Of a stretch of DNA of 64,000 bases, positions 1 to 13,429 are shown piece by piece. The stretch is from Wyeomyia smithii (Eukaryota > Arthropoda > Insecta > Diptera > Culicidae): contig NC_073695.1 in NCBI RefSeq assembly GCF_029784165.1, positions 199,280,857 through 199,344,856 on the forward strand. The letters run 5' to 3'. The translations under genes were made by a program, and so were the position numbers. Within the stretch, counting starts at the first letter, position 1, and each line of letters opens with the position of its first letter. A model generated the notes under the pieces. The model saw only the letters and a program-made list of their open reading frames with translations. It was not told the DNA's origin and made no database searches.

Positions 1-1899
1 ATCGTCTAGTGTTAACGAAATTCTTTCGAGTGTTAGTAAATATATTTCTTAAAAAAATTTAAGTGGAGGCTGAGAATAAAAATACGTAAGTCACTGAACA
101 AACGAATTGATTCTGTCCGCAGACTTTGTAACCTTTGTAACTAGAAATCCTCCAATTACAGTTTTTTTGTATGCCTGAAGGGCAATGGACAGAAGTGTCA
201 CTGCGACAAGAAATGATTGTCTTTTGTGGCTGTTATAGTGTTTAGTCCCACATCACCATTTCATACAACCCGAGAGCTGTATGCTTTGTAGTATTTGTTT
301 CTTATTTCTCCATGATCGAACAGCCAATGTTTAGCTAATCTTTTGTAGTTTCCATAAAAAAATTGATCTTTAATAAAAAGAGCTTTTTCAGATTATTAAT
401 TTTTATTTATTTTTAATTTTTTTTTTAACTTTTTTTGTTGAATGTATATTTTTTTTCAAAAAAAAACAAAATGATTGTCTGCTGAAGACCACACATCAAA
501 AAGACAAACCGGTTTTTGTGGAATTGTTTGTCCACGTACTTCTCAACCCCGCGACATCAAATATGCATACTAAACGAGCTAGTAATATCAAATACTGTTG
601 ATACACTTAATTAGGCTTATTATTCTTCTCAACATGTGGGAAGAGCAAAGTGAATATTCATCGCTCACTTCTTGACCAGCAGCTGCGTATAGCAATTTTT
701 TGCACTAAACTTATTCATTCTGTTTCGTGCTGTATTTCTGTCGCTCGCAGAAAAATAATACATTCGCTGCTTACACCACTGCTGAGCAAAACAAGAGTGG
801 TGAATCATTTAAATGAGAATACACAGAAGTACACCGCGGTGATCACTGCTGAGATAATTTGGATAGCATTCGAATAGTAAACATGCGGGATAGGCGGCTG
901 GATTTTTTTTTCTGGTTTCGAGATACAAAGCAAACAATGCAAAAGTTTCCTACCTGAACGCTACGGGATTAATCTTTTACACAATGAAATCTCTCAAAAA
1001 ATATCGTAAGCAATCGCATAAAAAAAATCATTTTAAATTCAATTTACTCTCCAAGCTGAATAGGTCGATTTGTTTTCAAAGAACATTTTTTAGATAGCAT
1101 TATGGGGGGACTCTACTCAGGAAAGTGGAAAAAATCGATTTGTTTGCTGATTTAGAAAGAGCATCCGCGTTCCAACCTGCCAACAGCGTAATACGCACTA
1201 TAGTTGCATCCACGACTTACAAAATACATCTTTAAATAGACCTTAATCAATAGCCAAAATACCCGATTCATTATTTTTCGACTTTTCAGAGTAAGATCCC
1301 CCTTTAACCTCGACGTTTCATGCATTTCTAAGACATTTCACATCAGAAAAAAAATTTGATCTCGAAAATTGCAAATTTTGCACGGAGAGTACTTTCGAGC
1401 AGATAAAACTTTTTTTTGAAATCGAAAAGTCGCTTTTTATTGGTACTCCAATATCTAGAAGATTTGAATTTCAAAAATGTAATAGACAAATCCTTTGATT
1501 GTATCTCTAGAGTATTTTTTCTTCGATTGAAACCTTTGTATAGATATATGACATTGTAACAAATCTCTGAAAAAAGTTCAAAACACACACAGAAAACTTA
1601 CTATAGTGTGTATAGTAAGTAAAGTTATCTCTATTAGCAGGGGCTAAAATTAAACATGTCAATTTTCTTGGCAACCAAAAACCGTCTGGTTTCGTTTTTG
1701 TTGGGATTAAATATTATCAAACAGCTGTTGCAAATCTGCGATTCGTATTCTCCCGCCTACGACTGGGCGTGTCAGTGAACTTGCAAAATAAAAAAGCATG
1801 TTATTTTCTGACTCAGTCAAGGTCAACTCTATTAATTATTTCATTTTGTTAACTCAAAAACGCCCATCACGGTTCAGCTAATTAGTGCCGAATTAATTG
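1..1899. other. AT-rich non-coding DNA, nothing recognised
   Basis: No ORF here resembles a known protein and none has a coding-like composition. There are poly-A/T tracts (for example around 410-470). A short hairpin lies at 1596-1620, with a 10-bp stem ACTTACTATA and the 5-base loop GTGTG. Ordinary intergenic or intronic DNA is the simplest reading. Confidence 0.5.
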
Positions 1900-1919
1900 T
1901 AGCTACCTTTCGCAGTTTA

Positions 1920-2344
1920 TCAAGTTGCATCCCGTGCTAGACTGGAAAGCTCTCGCTCTCGAGTTTGCTTCGTTCACTCAAGCAAATCTAATAATAGCGA
2001 ATCGTATCGCTCTTGGCCTCAACCGTCAGATCGAAGCGGAAGCGGGCGCGCATCTCGCGGGGTGCTGTTTACTCAAGTGATCGTTCAATCAATAGCTTCT
2101 CATCTCTCCAATCGCTGAACCGACGCGGCTGCTAATACAGCCTATTTAGCACAGCATTCGACTTCTGCTAAACAGCCGAGACATTGAAAATTGCAAGTGG
2201 AGATAGCACTCGCCGTCGCCACCCTCAGATGGCCTTCAAGTGCCTCTCATCCATCAAGGTGCGCGAGAAACATCTTTGCGAAATGTATACCACAACATTT
2301 TCTTCACGGCTACAGTGCAATGCCGATAATTGGCGCTCTTCGTG
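1920..2344 (+). promoter_or_regulatory. GC-rich promoter / non-coding first-exon candidate
   Basis: This patch is clearly richer in G+C and CpG than its surroundings and ends at a strong splice-donor match, CGTG|GTAAGA, with the cut after 2344. A TATTTAG-like element sits near 2140. There is no long ORF, so if real it would be a 5' untranslated exon of a gene whose coding part lies elsewhere. A short ATG reading begins at 2502 (MGTNNKPVSNKPAPLRDG) but it runs into a stop and has no obvious donor, so I do not call it coding. This is inference from composition and one splice signal only. Confidence 0.3.
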
Positions 2345-2559
2345 GTAAGAAATTAGAGCCGATTAGCCTACCTCCGGGAAAGCAGTTCAGTGCAGAGCGG
2401 AGCGCTATATGAAATTAATTCGCCATGATTATAGTGCTTTAGTGCTCGCCGAGGTGGCCTTGGCCATCATCGCGCAAAGTGCAAAGTATTTCGCGATCTA
2501 CGATGGGCACGAACAACAAACCCGTGTCTAACAAGCCGGCTCCTTTGAGAGATGGATGT

Positions 2560-5500
2560 TTTATTGCATTTTTTTTTCGTGCGAGATGAACCGATAAATC
2601 TAAACACTTTTAGTTGCCATCATCTGGTTCGAGCATAGCACCAGCATATTCACTAGAAACAGGGGGGTTGAAAAAAAAACCTCAGCTCTAATTCATACAA
2701 GGTCTGAAGAAACGAACGCCAAGACTCGTGTTTTAGTTCATCCCGACTTCGACCCGTTTTGCTGCTTTTTGTCTTATTACTGATGAAATGAGGAGTATCT
2801 TTTCGTCAATGGATACGGTACGGCGTGAAGCTGGAGAGCTTCCAGCTTTGTGCTCATAAATCAACATCAATTAGCTGCAGTCCCGCGAATTAACTACTTC
2901 ATATGGCTTAAGTGTGCTAAGCAAGTCATTCAAAATCGAGCGGCAGGATGATCGTTAAAACAGATTCGAATAGATGTTGAACATAAAGCTGGGCTCTATC
3001 GTGCAAAGAGCTATTATAGTAGCTGGTACCCTCCTAGGTGGCAGCACTTTAATTGCGGAAAGCAATGACGTTGAGTGATAATTATCCTCTCGGTAAAGTG
3101 ACACATCAAGCCGCCGCTATTTCGTACCTTTTGAAGCAATATTAGATAGCGCGGATGCCAATTATTCACTGCCGTCGTTGTAATCTCTTTCTCATATGGT
3201 CGATAGTTTACGGCGAAAAGTTTAGTCACAGAGGAATAACCTTAGTTTTTACCGAAATAATTTGCATGCGTAAACAAATAGCTGCTGTGTGGTCGGGTCC
3301 CGTTGTGATTCATTCACGTGAACGGGAGTTTTCAGCAGATGTACATATCATGTACGGTTTTTATATCAACAAATGATAGTACAGGAATTACCTTCGTCTT
3401 CTTAAATAAAACAAATTCAATGCACATTTTAAAACATGTTTGAATTAGGACACTAGAAAGTTGTTCAACAGACAATAAACAAGTACCTGAGCAGCAACCA
3501 ATTTCATGAAAGCTATCTAAAACTCCATAGTGGGTGTCCCTAAGCAGCTTTTCTTCTTGATTAAATCGGTCTACACAACACCGGTCAGACCACAACGGAG
3601 AGAGTTTTTTTGGTCACAATTCACACACTATAACCTTCCCAAAAAGTTTCGACCAAATATAAGAAGGAACTATTACTAGTGTGCACATCGCTTTCACAAA
3701 ACATCAGCTTGTGCAAAAACCAATGTTATGGTATTGTATGATGATTGTAAACGATTCCACATGAAAAGTGCAATCTTAGTAGCTGGAACATCTCTTTCGT
3801 ACTGCTGTCTCGCTGCCAAATCAGAAAAGGGAGGAATTATAAATAACTAAATTAAACGTTGTTCACTCAACAAACAGAATCCGGAAAAACTCAATATAAA
3901 AAGCAGAGCATAACAACTGGTCTGACTATACAGTAAATCATTCATTTGCCAATTAAGCAAAATACCCAATTCGATTCTCGCAGATTAAAATTGATATTTT
4001 TAACATATTTTTGGTAAATATTTCGGCAATGAACTAACGCTTAAAAATGATTTGTGTATTCATTATGTAGTTTTTGAAAAGCACTAAGCAAAAACTAACA
4101 CTCATAAAAAGTTTGTTGAATGGTAGTGTCCCCATTACGTGACGCTTGAACCGCGTGAAGCATGAGCTTTAATTAGACTTAGTAAAAATTGGTAAATTTT
4201 TCTTATAGGTAATTGACATCCGTCTTTACTTGTCATTTCTCTTCGTATATTTTTTGTTATTGAAATTACTTGACGGTTGTCTGAAAATTATCCAGGTAAA
4301 ATAGCCTCGTTTGTGTAAATTTTATTGGCGCAATACGCTGCATATTGCAGTATACCTAACAATAGAAAGCTAAATGGCTGTTTTCTGTGAAAACGTTGAT
4401 GAATGTATATGACAAGTTGAAATGCTTATTTTTCAAAATATTGGTTTTTCGATTGCGCCTCCGAAATCACAGCAGTTAGCAACATCTTATGTTTACCTAG
4501 TTTCTAAACTGAATGTATTTTTTATGGGTTCAGTTTTGCTAATTGGATATACCTTCGGGCAAACTGGTTTATGAGTAACGGTTCTAGGACAACTTGACAT
4601 TCGGTTTCTATTGACGTTTCGCAGCAATACCGTGGGTACAATAGCGCTACCAGCGCTCGATGAAAGAAACATGAAAAAACGCTATATTGAAAAAGACTTT
4701 CCTGCTGCTATGAGTCACATATGAATATTTGTCACAGATGTGTCAAATGTCAAACCACTTTGCAGATTATCGTTCAAACTTAATTTGCGAGCTTCAGGAA
4801 GCTTCGTTTTGGGATTCAAGATTATTCGTTTCGGCGCAATGTTTGTTATCCCAATTCACTTAAATTCCGTTAAACATTGTATTATCAATAGCAGATCGAA
4901 TCTCCAGCGAATCGATCTCTAGGTTGATGATTGCTTCTTTGCTTCGGTAGCCGGAACACATCGTTCGTCGCAAGCTCTGCGGTAGATCTGTAGATGGCGA
5001 TTTGCTAATTAAATAAGAATATCTTCCTTGAAGCTAAACCCAATTAAAATTATTCCAATCGGATCGAGGTTCCGTATAAATCGCAGCCTCGTTGGGTGCA
5101 TTTCGTGCATATCGCTGAATGGATTGGGTTTGCTTAGAAATGCGGTAGGTCAGTTGTACTCCGTTTTAAACCCTATAATATATTGATGGTAAAGAAGGCA
5201 CGTTCAAAATAGGGGATGTTTGTTCCTTGACGGCCTTCACTTTGTGCGGCCAGTAGAGAAAATCAAGTTCAAAAGTGTTTTTGCTGAATACAACTAAGGG
5301 AAAAATACCTACAAACAATCCCTGCAATGCACCCCAACTTCCCATCGCCTGTTACCGTTGAGAGCTGACTGCCGTTGCTCTGCGCTATCGTAAAGTTTTC
5401 CTCTTCATGTATCGATTGCCAGTAATTTAGTGGCGCTGTTGATGTGCTTCCCGATAAGCCAGTGAATGTAGGATAACATCGGTGCGAGCTCCGTTCGATA

Positions 5501-6496
5501 TCGTGGAATCGTGGGTGCAGCCGTATATTTTGTTATGTTGTGTATTTCGCTTTCGAACATCAGATTAATGGTAAATATTGTTTCAACAAGCGAGATAATC
5601 TCTCGTTTGTGACACTGAATAGAGGCTAGATGGGAAGTTTTGTGTCTTCTTTCGGCATGCAGTCAGAGCGGCTGATGCTGTTTGATTAGTGTGCACGGTA
5701 AATTTTCACAAGTGGTTTGCTAACGGTTATTAAACATCAATGATACGCAATGTAGTATCTGCATAGAACGAATCATAATTATCCTTACATCATATTGGTG
5801 GTGTCGGAACAGTTTGAAAACTTTTGCGTATGCAAAAGTTTCACAAATTACACTAAAGAAGATATTTATTCAGTACGGTTTTACAATCGATGTGCTTGAG
5901 CAATCAAAATATGTTTTTAAGGTTTGCCCTGTGCGTCGCGTAACAAGCAGTGATAATGGTAAAATGCGCGTAAACACCTGTGTCAGTGCGGAAACCTGCT
6001 TAAAAACAGTTAATGTTTCTTGAGACCATTTCAAATTCCGAAAAAGCAAATCTAGAGTACATTTTATCACTGTATAAAATAGCTTTTGAACCAAGCATTT
6101 CAAAAGTACAGCCTTTTATTTACTGGCTTCCCAGAATACTTCTTTGTTAGCAGTCGAGCAATCACATTGAGAACGTATTGCCAACTCGACTTTATTTTGC
6201 CAACACTAATACTGTTATAGTGAAATGCGCACGAATGTCTCCAAAAAGCTGTTCTTTTTTTCCTCTGCTTTGAACAACAGTTCTGTTTCTTGAAAACAAA
6301 AAAGATTGGTCTTGTGATCTCCATGGGATGGTTGACAAACAATGGGTTTGTATGGCACAATCTCACCTTCGCTGGCAGCATTTCACCCCGGCTTACGGTG
6401 AATGATAACAGAAAGTTGAGAATAGTATTACCCCGCAAAACAAAAATGGAAGTGAAAAACATATCAAGAGCTAGGAAAACAAGAGTTGAACGGTAA
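2560..6496. other. Non-coding DNA, nothing recognised
   Basis: Only short chance ORFs are present. A short hairpin occurs at 5818-5841 (10-bp stem AAACTTTTGC, 4-base loop). I see no transposon ends, RNA gene or conserved coding motif in this stretch. Confidence 0.45.
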
Positions 6497-6498
6497 TA

Positions 6499-7282
6499 CA
6501 GTCATACCTCGATATAAGGCAACCTCGATCTAAGGCAACCTCGATATAACGTAACTCGATATAACGTAACTTTTACCTCGATACAACGTAACTTTTTAAA
6601 ATGTATTGAAATTGAAAATAAATAATACAGCAACTGTTTTTGGGCTATAAAATGCTTCAAAAAAATGTTTGTTGTAAGTTTTAAAACCAGTGAAAAAACC
6701 AATGCGAAAATTGTCCTAAATGGGCATAAGGAAGGTTCAAAAATACTAATAGGTGATGGGAAATAGGTTTTCACGCATCCTTCAGTAACTTTTTTTTTCG
6801 CTTGTTGAAATTTTCTTTAAATGGGCGTAAGAAAGGTTTAAAAATACTGATAGGTGATGGGAAATAGGTTTGCGCGCATCTGTGAGTAACCACCAACAGT
6901 CTTGCATCAAATAAAAAAAATTTGCTTGTTGAAAATTGTCCTAAATGGGCATAAGAATGGTTTAAAAATACTGATAAGTGATGGAAAATAGCTTTTCACG
7001 CATCTTTGAGTAACCTCCAGTATCAATTGAAAAATTTTTTTGTTTTGCTTCTGAAAATATTTCTAAATGGGCATAAGAAAGGTTTAAAAATACTGAAAGG
7101 TTATGGAAAATAGGTTTTCGCGCATCTTCGAGTAACCATTAACATTCTTGCATAAATTTAAAAAAAAAAATTTGGTTTATTCTTATTTTCGTTATGTTAT
7201 ATTGAGTTACGTTATATCGAACGTAACTCGATATAACGTAACCAAAATAAAAATAAAGTTGCCTTATATCGAGGTATTACTG
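6499..7282. mobile_element. pogo/mariner-type MITE with TA target duplication
   Basis: The ends are inverted repeats of about 25 bp starting CAGTCATACCTCGATATAAG on the left and CAGTAATACCTCGATATAAG (reverse complement) on the right, with one mismatch over the repeat. Each end is bordered by TA (6497-6498 and 7283-7284), as expected for Tc1/mariner/pogo insertions. Near both ends the motif CTCGATATAA followed by GGCAAC or CGTAAC is repeated, resembling transposase-binding iterons. The interior has no transposase ORF, only tandem repeats, so it would depend on a transposase supplied elsewhere. Family assignment is by TIR and TSD style only. Confidence 0.75.
6690..7140. repeat. Four tandem ~100-125-bp units inside the MITE
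   Basis: Four diverged direct copies carry the core AAATGGGCATAAGAAAGG, then TTTAAAAATACTGATAGG, GATGGGAAATAGG and CGCATCTTTGAGTAACC. Copies start near 6715, 6815, 6940 and 7062. They form most of the interior of the surrounding TA-flanked MITE. Confidence 0.8.
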
Positions 7283-7477
7283 TATTTAAAAAAAGTTAGA
7301 GATAACGAAACCCTAAAAACAAAGAAAAGATTAACAGATTTTTAACACACACGAATGTTATTTATTTATTGTTTTCTGTTATTTATTGAAATATTGAATA
7401 GCACGCAAAAAGTACAAAAAATCATATATTAAAAAATGACAAAAATTGAATTATTCTAATTATACCGGTAAACACAG

Positions 7478-8110
7478 GTTTTGCCCTAGAGCTCAAACTG
7501 GAAGAAATGAAAAATCATAGCTTTCAACCATTCCAGTGAATTTTGGTGCCCCTAGCAAAGATAACTTTACCATGAAAAAGTTCTCGAAATATGCAGAAAT
7601 TTGTGTTTGATTTATATGGGACAAAACATCCACATGGCAAATTATGATTCTATTGGTTTGATTAGCTCTCGAGTTATGCAGGATTTTGTCTTTCATTTGT
7701 ATGATAGCCCTGCCTTCAAAAAGAAGGGAGGGTGTCAATCTGCCACAGAAATGTTTCTTGCTCTTTAAATCCTTCACATGCCAAATTTGATTTCATTTAC
7801 TTGCTTAGTTCTTGAGTTATGAGAGCCCTTCCTTCCAGAGCAATACTTTTTGCTCCGAAAAACCTTCACATGCCGAATTTGGTTTCATTTGCCTGATAAG
7901 TTTTCGAGTTATGCAGAAATTTTTGTTTCATTTGTATGGGACTCCTCCCTTCCAGAGGAGGAAGTTCCAAACCATCGTAAGAACTTTTCCCGGACCCATA
8001 AACTCTACATACAAATTTTCTCGTCGATCGAATCAGTAGTTTTCAAGTCTATATGGATCAGACAGACAGACCGGGCTGCCTTTTTATATGTTAAAAAGAT
8101 AGGCACTCGA
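7478..8110 (+). repeat. Dispersed repeat with ~100-bp sub-repeats, resembles a retroposon 3' region
   Basis: Several diverged copies of a unit containing CGAGTTATGCAGAAATTT, TTTCATTTGTATGGGA and CCCTTCCAGAG follow one another. The block ends near a GACAGACAGACC motif and TTTTTATATG at about 8060-8090. The opening segment (CCCTAGAGCTCAAACTGG, then GAATTTTGGTGCCC) recurs at about 8505-8580 and 47,165-47,230. The arrangement looks like the 3' untranslated region of a non-LTR retrotransposon, but no ORF or tail is present to prove it. Confidence 0.5.
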
Positions 8111-8182
8111 CTGGGGAAATACTCCCAAAGTTAGATACATGTTAGCATGCAGAAATTTTAAAAAAGTGAGCTTTTTGAAATA

Positions 8183-8211
8183 CAGATCTAACTCGATTAT
8201 CCGGAGTTTCG
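8183..8211. repeat. pogo/mariner-like terminal sequence (left-type end)
   Basis: TA followed by CAGATCTAACTCGATTATCC, then GGAGTTTCG, resembles the inverted end at 14,133 (reverse complement CAGGTTCGACTCGATTATTC). It may be a solo decayed end, or the left end of a large element that later received other insertions. Confidence 0.35.
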
Positions 8212-11200
8212 AAAAATATTTATGTTTTTTTTTCTATTTTATTTATTTTTGTTTTCAAACTGGTAGAAGGTTAGATTAGAAAGTTAACAAACATTTTCAA
8301 ATGAACACAATGAAACTATCAATTTTTTTACCATTTCGGTCAAAAATGGTATTTTTCTGGATTCCTTGGTTTATTTTCTTCAAAAATCACCTATCGGTGT
8401 TTTCCGGACACCTTACGTCTCTAAATTGTAAGAAAAAGAAAAAAAAGGTTTTGAACAAAAAAGTGTTATTCGCGAGGGCGAGGGCGAGGGGTCAACACAG
8501 GTGTGGCCCAAAAGTTCAAACTAGAAAAAAAAGGAAGATTACAGGTTTTAAACCATTCATGTGAATTTTGGTGCCCGCAGCTACTAACATTTTTTCAGAG
8601 ACTTGAATGAGTTTTCTCGTGAACATAACGTTGAAGCGACGAACCCGGCGAGCAATTACTATGCATACTCTCACGTAAGTTGATGCGTTTTGGTTATGGC
8701 TGAGGCAACAAAATTCACAGGAATGGTTAAAAAGCTATAATCTTTCTAGGGCAGCTTTGTCAAGTTTTAGGATAGCACTGTTTTCGCTTTTGTCGACCAG
8801 TGTGATTCCCCCAACTATGAGCAAAATCTGTCAAGGTCGTTTTGGTCCTACGGTGTATATTTTTTCTGGAAAGACAAAATTATTATCTATAACTTTACCG
8901 AACACGTCACACCGATCAAACAAACCTTTCTGGCTCTGAAAATACTTGTACTCATTATGTTTTTCAGATAAGCTCTAATCAAAAATGAGTCGTGATTCGA
9001 GAATAAAATAACACAAAATGACATCTCTAGCCTATGAATATACACAAAGTTTCAATAAGATCAAAAATGGTCGATTAAATTGGTTGCCTGTTTTTTCATC
9101 GGGTTGCACTTAAGGTATACCACTGTGAGCAATTTTATTGCTATTATTTGAAAGCTTAGAAAATTTGTTATACCCTTTACATGTCCAACGTTTTAAATGC
9201 AAAAATGGTTAAAAATAGTACTGTTTTAATCTTATGGAGCAACACTAAAATACGATAGAAACAGCACTACTTCTAAACAATTTTCCTAGTAGAAAGTTTG
9301 CTCAATTTTCAAATAAAGTATCGCTTCGTCTAATACCTGCTTTAGACCTTTGTGTTATATGTGCGTGTTAATCTGACTCACTTTTATCATAGATGGCAAG
9401 ACCGACTTTGCCAATTTGAGAGTGCTCAAAACGAAAGTTCTGCTCATCACTTAAATTACTGTCGAATTATTTAAAAACATCGGTAAATTACTCTGATTAG
9501 CTATAAAACGAAACCAAACTTAGCAAAGTTGTTATCAATTGTTAAGTAATTAAACATAGGTAAAAAATTTAAAAAATTAAATCGATCGCTACATTTTATT
9601 AATTACCCAAAAAATCAAAAAGCATTTGAAAGGCGTGCATCTTGATTTGAATAATTTTGTTACCGTTTTTCAAAATACATACGTGTATTCAAAGGGGGCA
9701 GCATACGATCTGTTGTTGCAATGTTTTAATCCTAGTTGTGTTTGAATGATTGTGATGACAAAAACAGAATAACTAATTGGATTGTTATTCAAAAAGTAGA
9801 TTATTAATAAATCAACTGTCATTGTTACCTAAAACATCTCATTTCAAAAGCGTCTACTTATGATGCATGACAACGTTATCACTTATTACTCATTCTAATT
9901 TATTTACACCTGATAACAAACTGATTCCAATATTACATAACATTGCCGCATTAATTTTTCAACGCAAAGACAAATTCAATTGAGCAAACTTCGTGTCTAA
10001 AACCAGTGGTAACGCCCGCTTGTGAAGTAAAGGGGCGTCCCAAAAATTCCGCCCAAGTAGCCACTGTTCGAAAGCAACTACCCAGGGCGGGGGTTTCTCA
10101 CGATACGATCGAGATCATACCGAAGCTATGGGTTGTCAGCATCAATATCCTCACTAAACGTTCATTGGATATTATGCTCCCCAAGACAAGGATTGCGGGG
10201 AAAGCGAACGGCAGATGGTAGCCAGCTTTCCCGCACATAGACCGCTAGCGATTGATGTGCGGCTGCAGGAATTTTGTGTTGGCACAATCAGACGCGAATC
10301 TTTTCAATTGTTTGCTTGAATAAATTAAAACTAATGTGTACATTTGCAGGTAGGAAAGAATTTGCAATTTTAAATGGGAAATGTCCTTCGTCAGTTTCAA
10401 AAACTTGAATAACAATAAACTCTAAGGTTGGTTATTACGGTTCGTAAACAATTGTATGGTTTCTCATACTTATGTTTGTATGTTGTATGAGTGAGTATGT
10501 ATCTGTATGTATACGCGCATGTATGCGTCGCTGTTAATTCTTATTCACTTTTTAATCTGTCTTTTATAATTTTAATTGCAAACGAAATATATTTTAGCTT
10601 ATTGATTGTTTTATTACTCGTAAATAGTTCAACGGTTTAGCTTCCAAGATACTCAAACAATGTTTCCAAATTTTGATTTTTTTAGGGAAAAGCCTGTTCA
10701 AGTGTTACTCCTTTCGAGTAACTTTTTCAATAGGCATAAAAACCCGCATTTGTATTCAAATGTTGTTTAAAATTACTGTAGCATCTCCCAGTGAGCATGT
10801 AATACTCTTTTAAGGAAGTATGCTTAAGGATGCTTTAAGGAAGTAACATTTTATAAAATAATTCACACTGGATTTTCTTAAACACATTAGTGATGATGAT
10901 GGTTGTGATTATCGATGGGTGGAGGCGGTTAAAGTGCGATGGCCGGCGGGAGGAGTGCGGTGGCGTACCTAGGCGGAGATGAAGAAAAAGCAGAAAAAAG
11001 GCGTATCAGTGTGGTTATGTGAGGAATTGGCGAATTTGTTGATTCCTGGATCGTTTCATCTTAGATTTGAAGTAAATTTCATTTAAATTCGATTCGCGTA
11101 TTCATAAATAGTTATGTGTTAAATTCAATACGTAAATAAATTTAAAAGGATATAAAACGTTTCAGTAGTAATATAAGTGTGAAAATTTAAAATTGTTTTT

Positions 11201-12741
11201 TATTTTCTGAATCAATGTTTCTACACACCAAAACATTCCTTTTGAAAATATCTTATAAGCTTATACTAAACCTAAAACACATGATTGCGACTCATGCGGA
11301 TGAAAAATTGGTTAACATTTTCTTATGCTAAATTTCAAAATTCGATATTCGATCGAACCAGATTAATTGGAACTCTTTTCAAACCATTGAATTTGATATT
11401 AATATTAACAAATTATTTTCTTTCTCTTTCAGGTAATGTTCACCCGTATTATCATTCACAATTTTTAAGGTAAATTTATATATGTGTTGAAACAGCTGCT
11501 CGACGTCTCTCTGCTGAATGAATAGTCGGCTGATAGAAGGAAAAAAAAACATTGCAAAACACCGCTTGCGGAACAATGGTAAATTGAATTTAAAATGGTT
11601 TTGGTGAAACTGTTCGCTGCCGCGGGGCCCACAGCATAGCTGCTGCGGAATGTGGCTATGTGCAATACTGATAGTTACCAAAGTTTCGGTCACGCGGAGG
11701 TAAAGCACAAGAGACTAAATTAAGATATGTAATCACTTCAGGCTTATTGTGACTGTGCAGTACGCCCGGGTGGTGGCACTAACGACCAGTGCTTCTAGAG
11801 AAGGAAAAATATGAAAGTGGTAAAGCAATTTCTCCTGCATTTATCTACATAATGGAGGAAAATGGGTTTGAATTAATGGTAGTTGTTGAATTGAAATAAT
11901 GCAACCGCGGAAAGTTTACCCTTGACTGACGCCAGGTCAATCAGACTGTAGGTGTTGTAAGGGTGGCGCAAGTTATATAACTTCGAAGCAGAACAAGCGC
12001 GTGTAACTTTTGAACAAAATATTATAAGTCTCTAACTGTGAGTTTTGCTAGTGAACATTGCTTGCTATGGCGGTAATCCTATAAATTTTCACCAGCAGTG
12101 TCAATAGCGACTTAGTGCGAAGATAAATTATCTCCTAGTTTTGGGTCCGAGTGAGTTCGTGGTGCAAACAATGCGTTTTAAGGTGTACACGAATTATTCA
12201 ACTGCTGCTGGTTGTTGAAGCATAAATCTTGTTGAATTCAAAAGGTGTATTTTGTTGTGGCATAATTTACCGTTTATTGTGTTTTTCTTTCATGTACCTA
12301 CGAAGTGAGTTACACTCTTCGTACTATGTGCTAATGTTGGTTGGATTTGGTGTTTATGAATTGAGTTGTTTTCATTTCAAACGTTAGTGTTTGAAAACCA
12401 AAGAAACTATGGTATAGAGAGATGTTTAGTCGAAACGTTTGTTTTTTTTTTTTTTATTCGTAAAACACATAAATATAATTTAGATTTTGGATTCGAGTTT
12501 TGTTTTAAACAGTCATCCGGGTATCTAAAATAACTGATAAGTTACATGCTTTCACCATTTACTAAATATTTTCGATGCAACAGTCGATGATTTCAACCAC
12601 TTAGAAATCAGTTTCAAACTGAAAATTTAACTTAAAATACTCAAAGTATTGTCTATCGTTTTCCACTAATTTTTGCCATCTTGGGCAAAAAAACGGATAC
12701 CGCGCCGAAAAAATCCTCGTCTATAGGCACAATGAATAAGA
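8212..12741. other. Non-coding repeat-rich DNA without a gene
   Basis: About 8,330-8,430 matches 14,820-14,890 (shared TTCTGGATTCCTTGGTTTAT). About 10,010-10,260 and 10,915-10,990 are GC-richer islands that I cannot identify. A TG/AT-rich low-complexity stretch lies at about 10,455-10,525. No ORF shows a recognisable domain or a coding-like composition. Confidence 0.45.
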
Positions 12742-13009
12742 CGTCGTACACAAATTACGTAACGCTAAAAACCCGGATTTTAGACTCCCTCCCCCCATAT
12801 GTAACGATAAGTTACGTTCAATATGACCCCCCCATTAAATTTCGTAACGCCTACCCCCAAAAAAAATTTTCGATTTTTAAGGAAAATCGTAGTTACGTAA
12901 CTGTTTCAACTACCCCCCCCCCCCACACACACACACACATATGTCACAATAAGTAACGCGAACTCAACCCCCCACCCCCCTTCATGCGTTACGTAATTTG
13001 TGTACGACG
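12742..13009. mobile_element. 268-bp MITE with 24-bp perfect TIRs
   Basis: The terminal inverted repeats at 12742-12765 and 12986-13009 both read CGTCGTACACAAATTACGTA plus ACGC from the outside in. The inside is C-rich, with runs of C and a (CA)n tract near 12,915-12,943. There is no coding capacity. Target duplication is unclear and the superfamily is not determined. A related fragment containing ATTACGTAACGC occurs near 19,115. Confidence 0.75.
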
Positions 13010-13429
13010 CCTAATGACACAATCTAGTTTTCGGTATTTTCAAAGTTGTCGAAGTGTTACTCTGAAAGCCATGCTCCATGAACCGGAATGAATTATAAAA
13101 ACCTTTCAATTTCGAAACACACTTCGTTTAATTTTTAATGCGTATGGTATTTAATCGTCAGGTCTTTTTCTCTATTTTTGTTTAAAACGTTATGCATCTC
13201 CTAGATCCTACCGTTTGATGTTGCAATCCTGGCTCGGGAAAGACTGTTAATATTATTAGGATCACAGCACTGGCCTCGCTGTGTCTGTGTATTATGAACA
13301 TAAATTCATGCTCCAAAAATGGAATTTTGCACCAAGATTTTTAGAGTTATAGCTGCGTCTTACTGTCGATAATAAACAGGCTATATTGATATCAATCTTT
13401 CTCGATCAAATTATATTTTATAATAAATT

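Noticed and set aside
2502..2580. ATG frame MGTNNKPVSNKPAPLRDG as a first coding exon
   Set aside because: It continues into a poly-T stretch and a stop without a convincing splice donor.
6502..7345. Small ORFs across the CTCGATATAA repeats
   Set aside because: They arise from the MITE's repeated ends (for example LPYIEV-like readings) and have no protein relationship.
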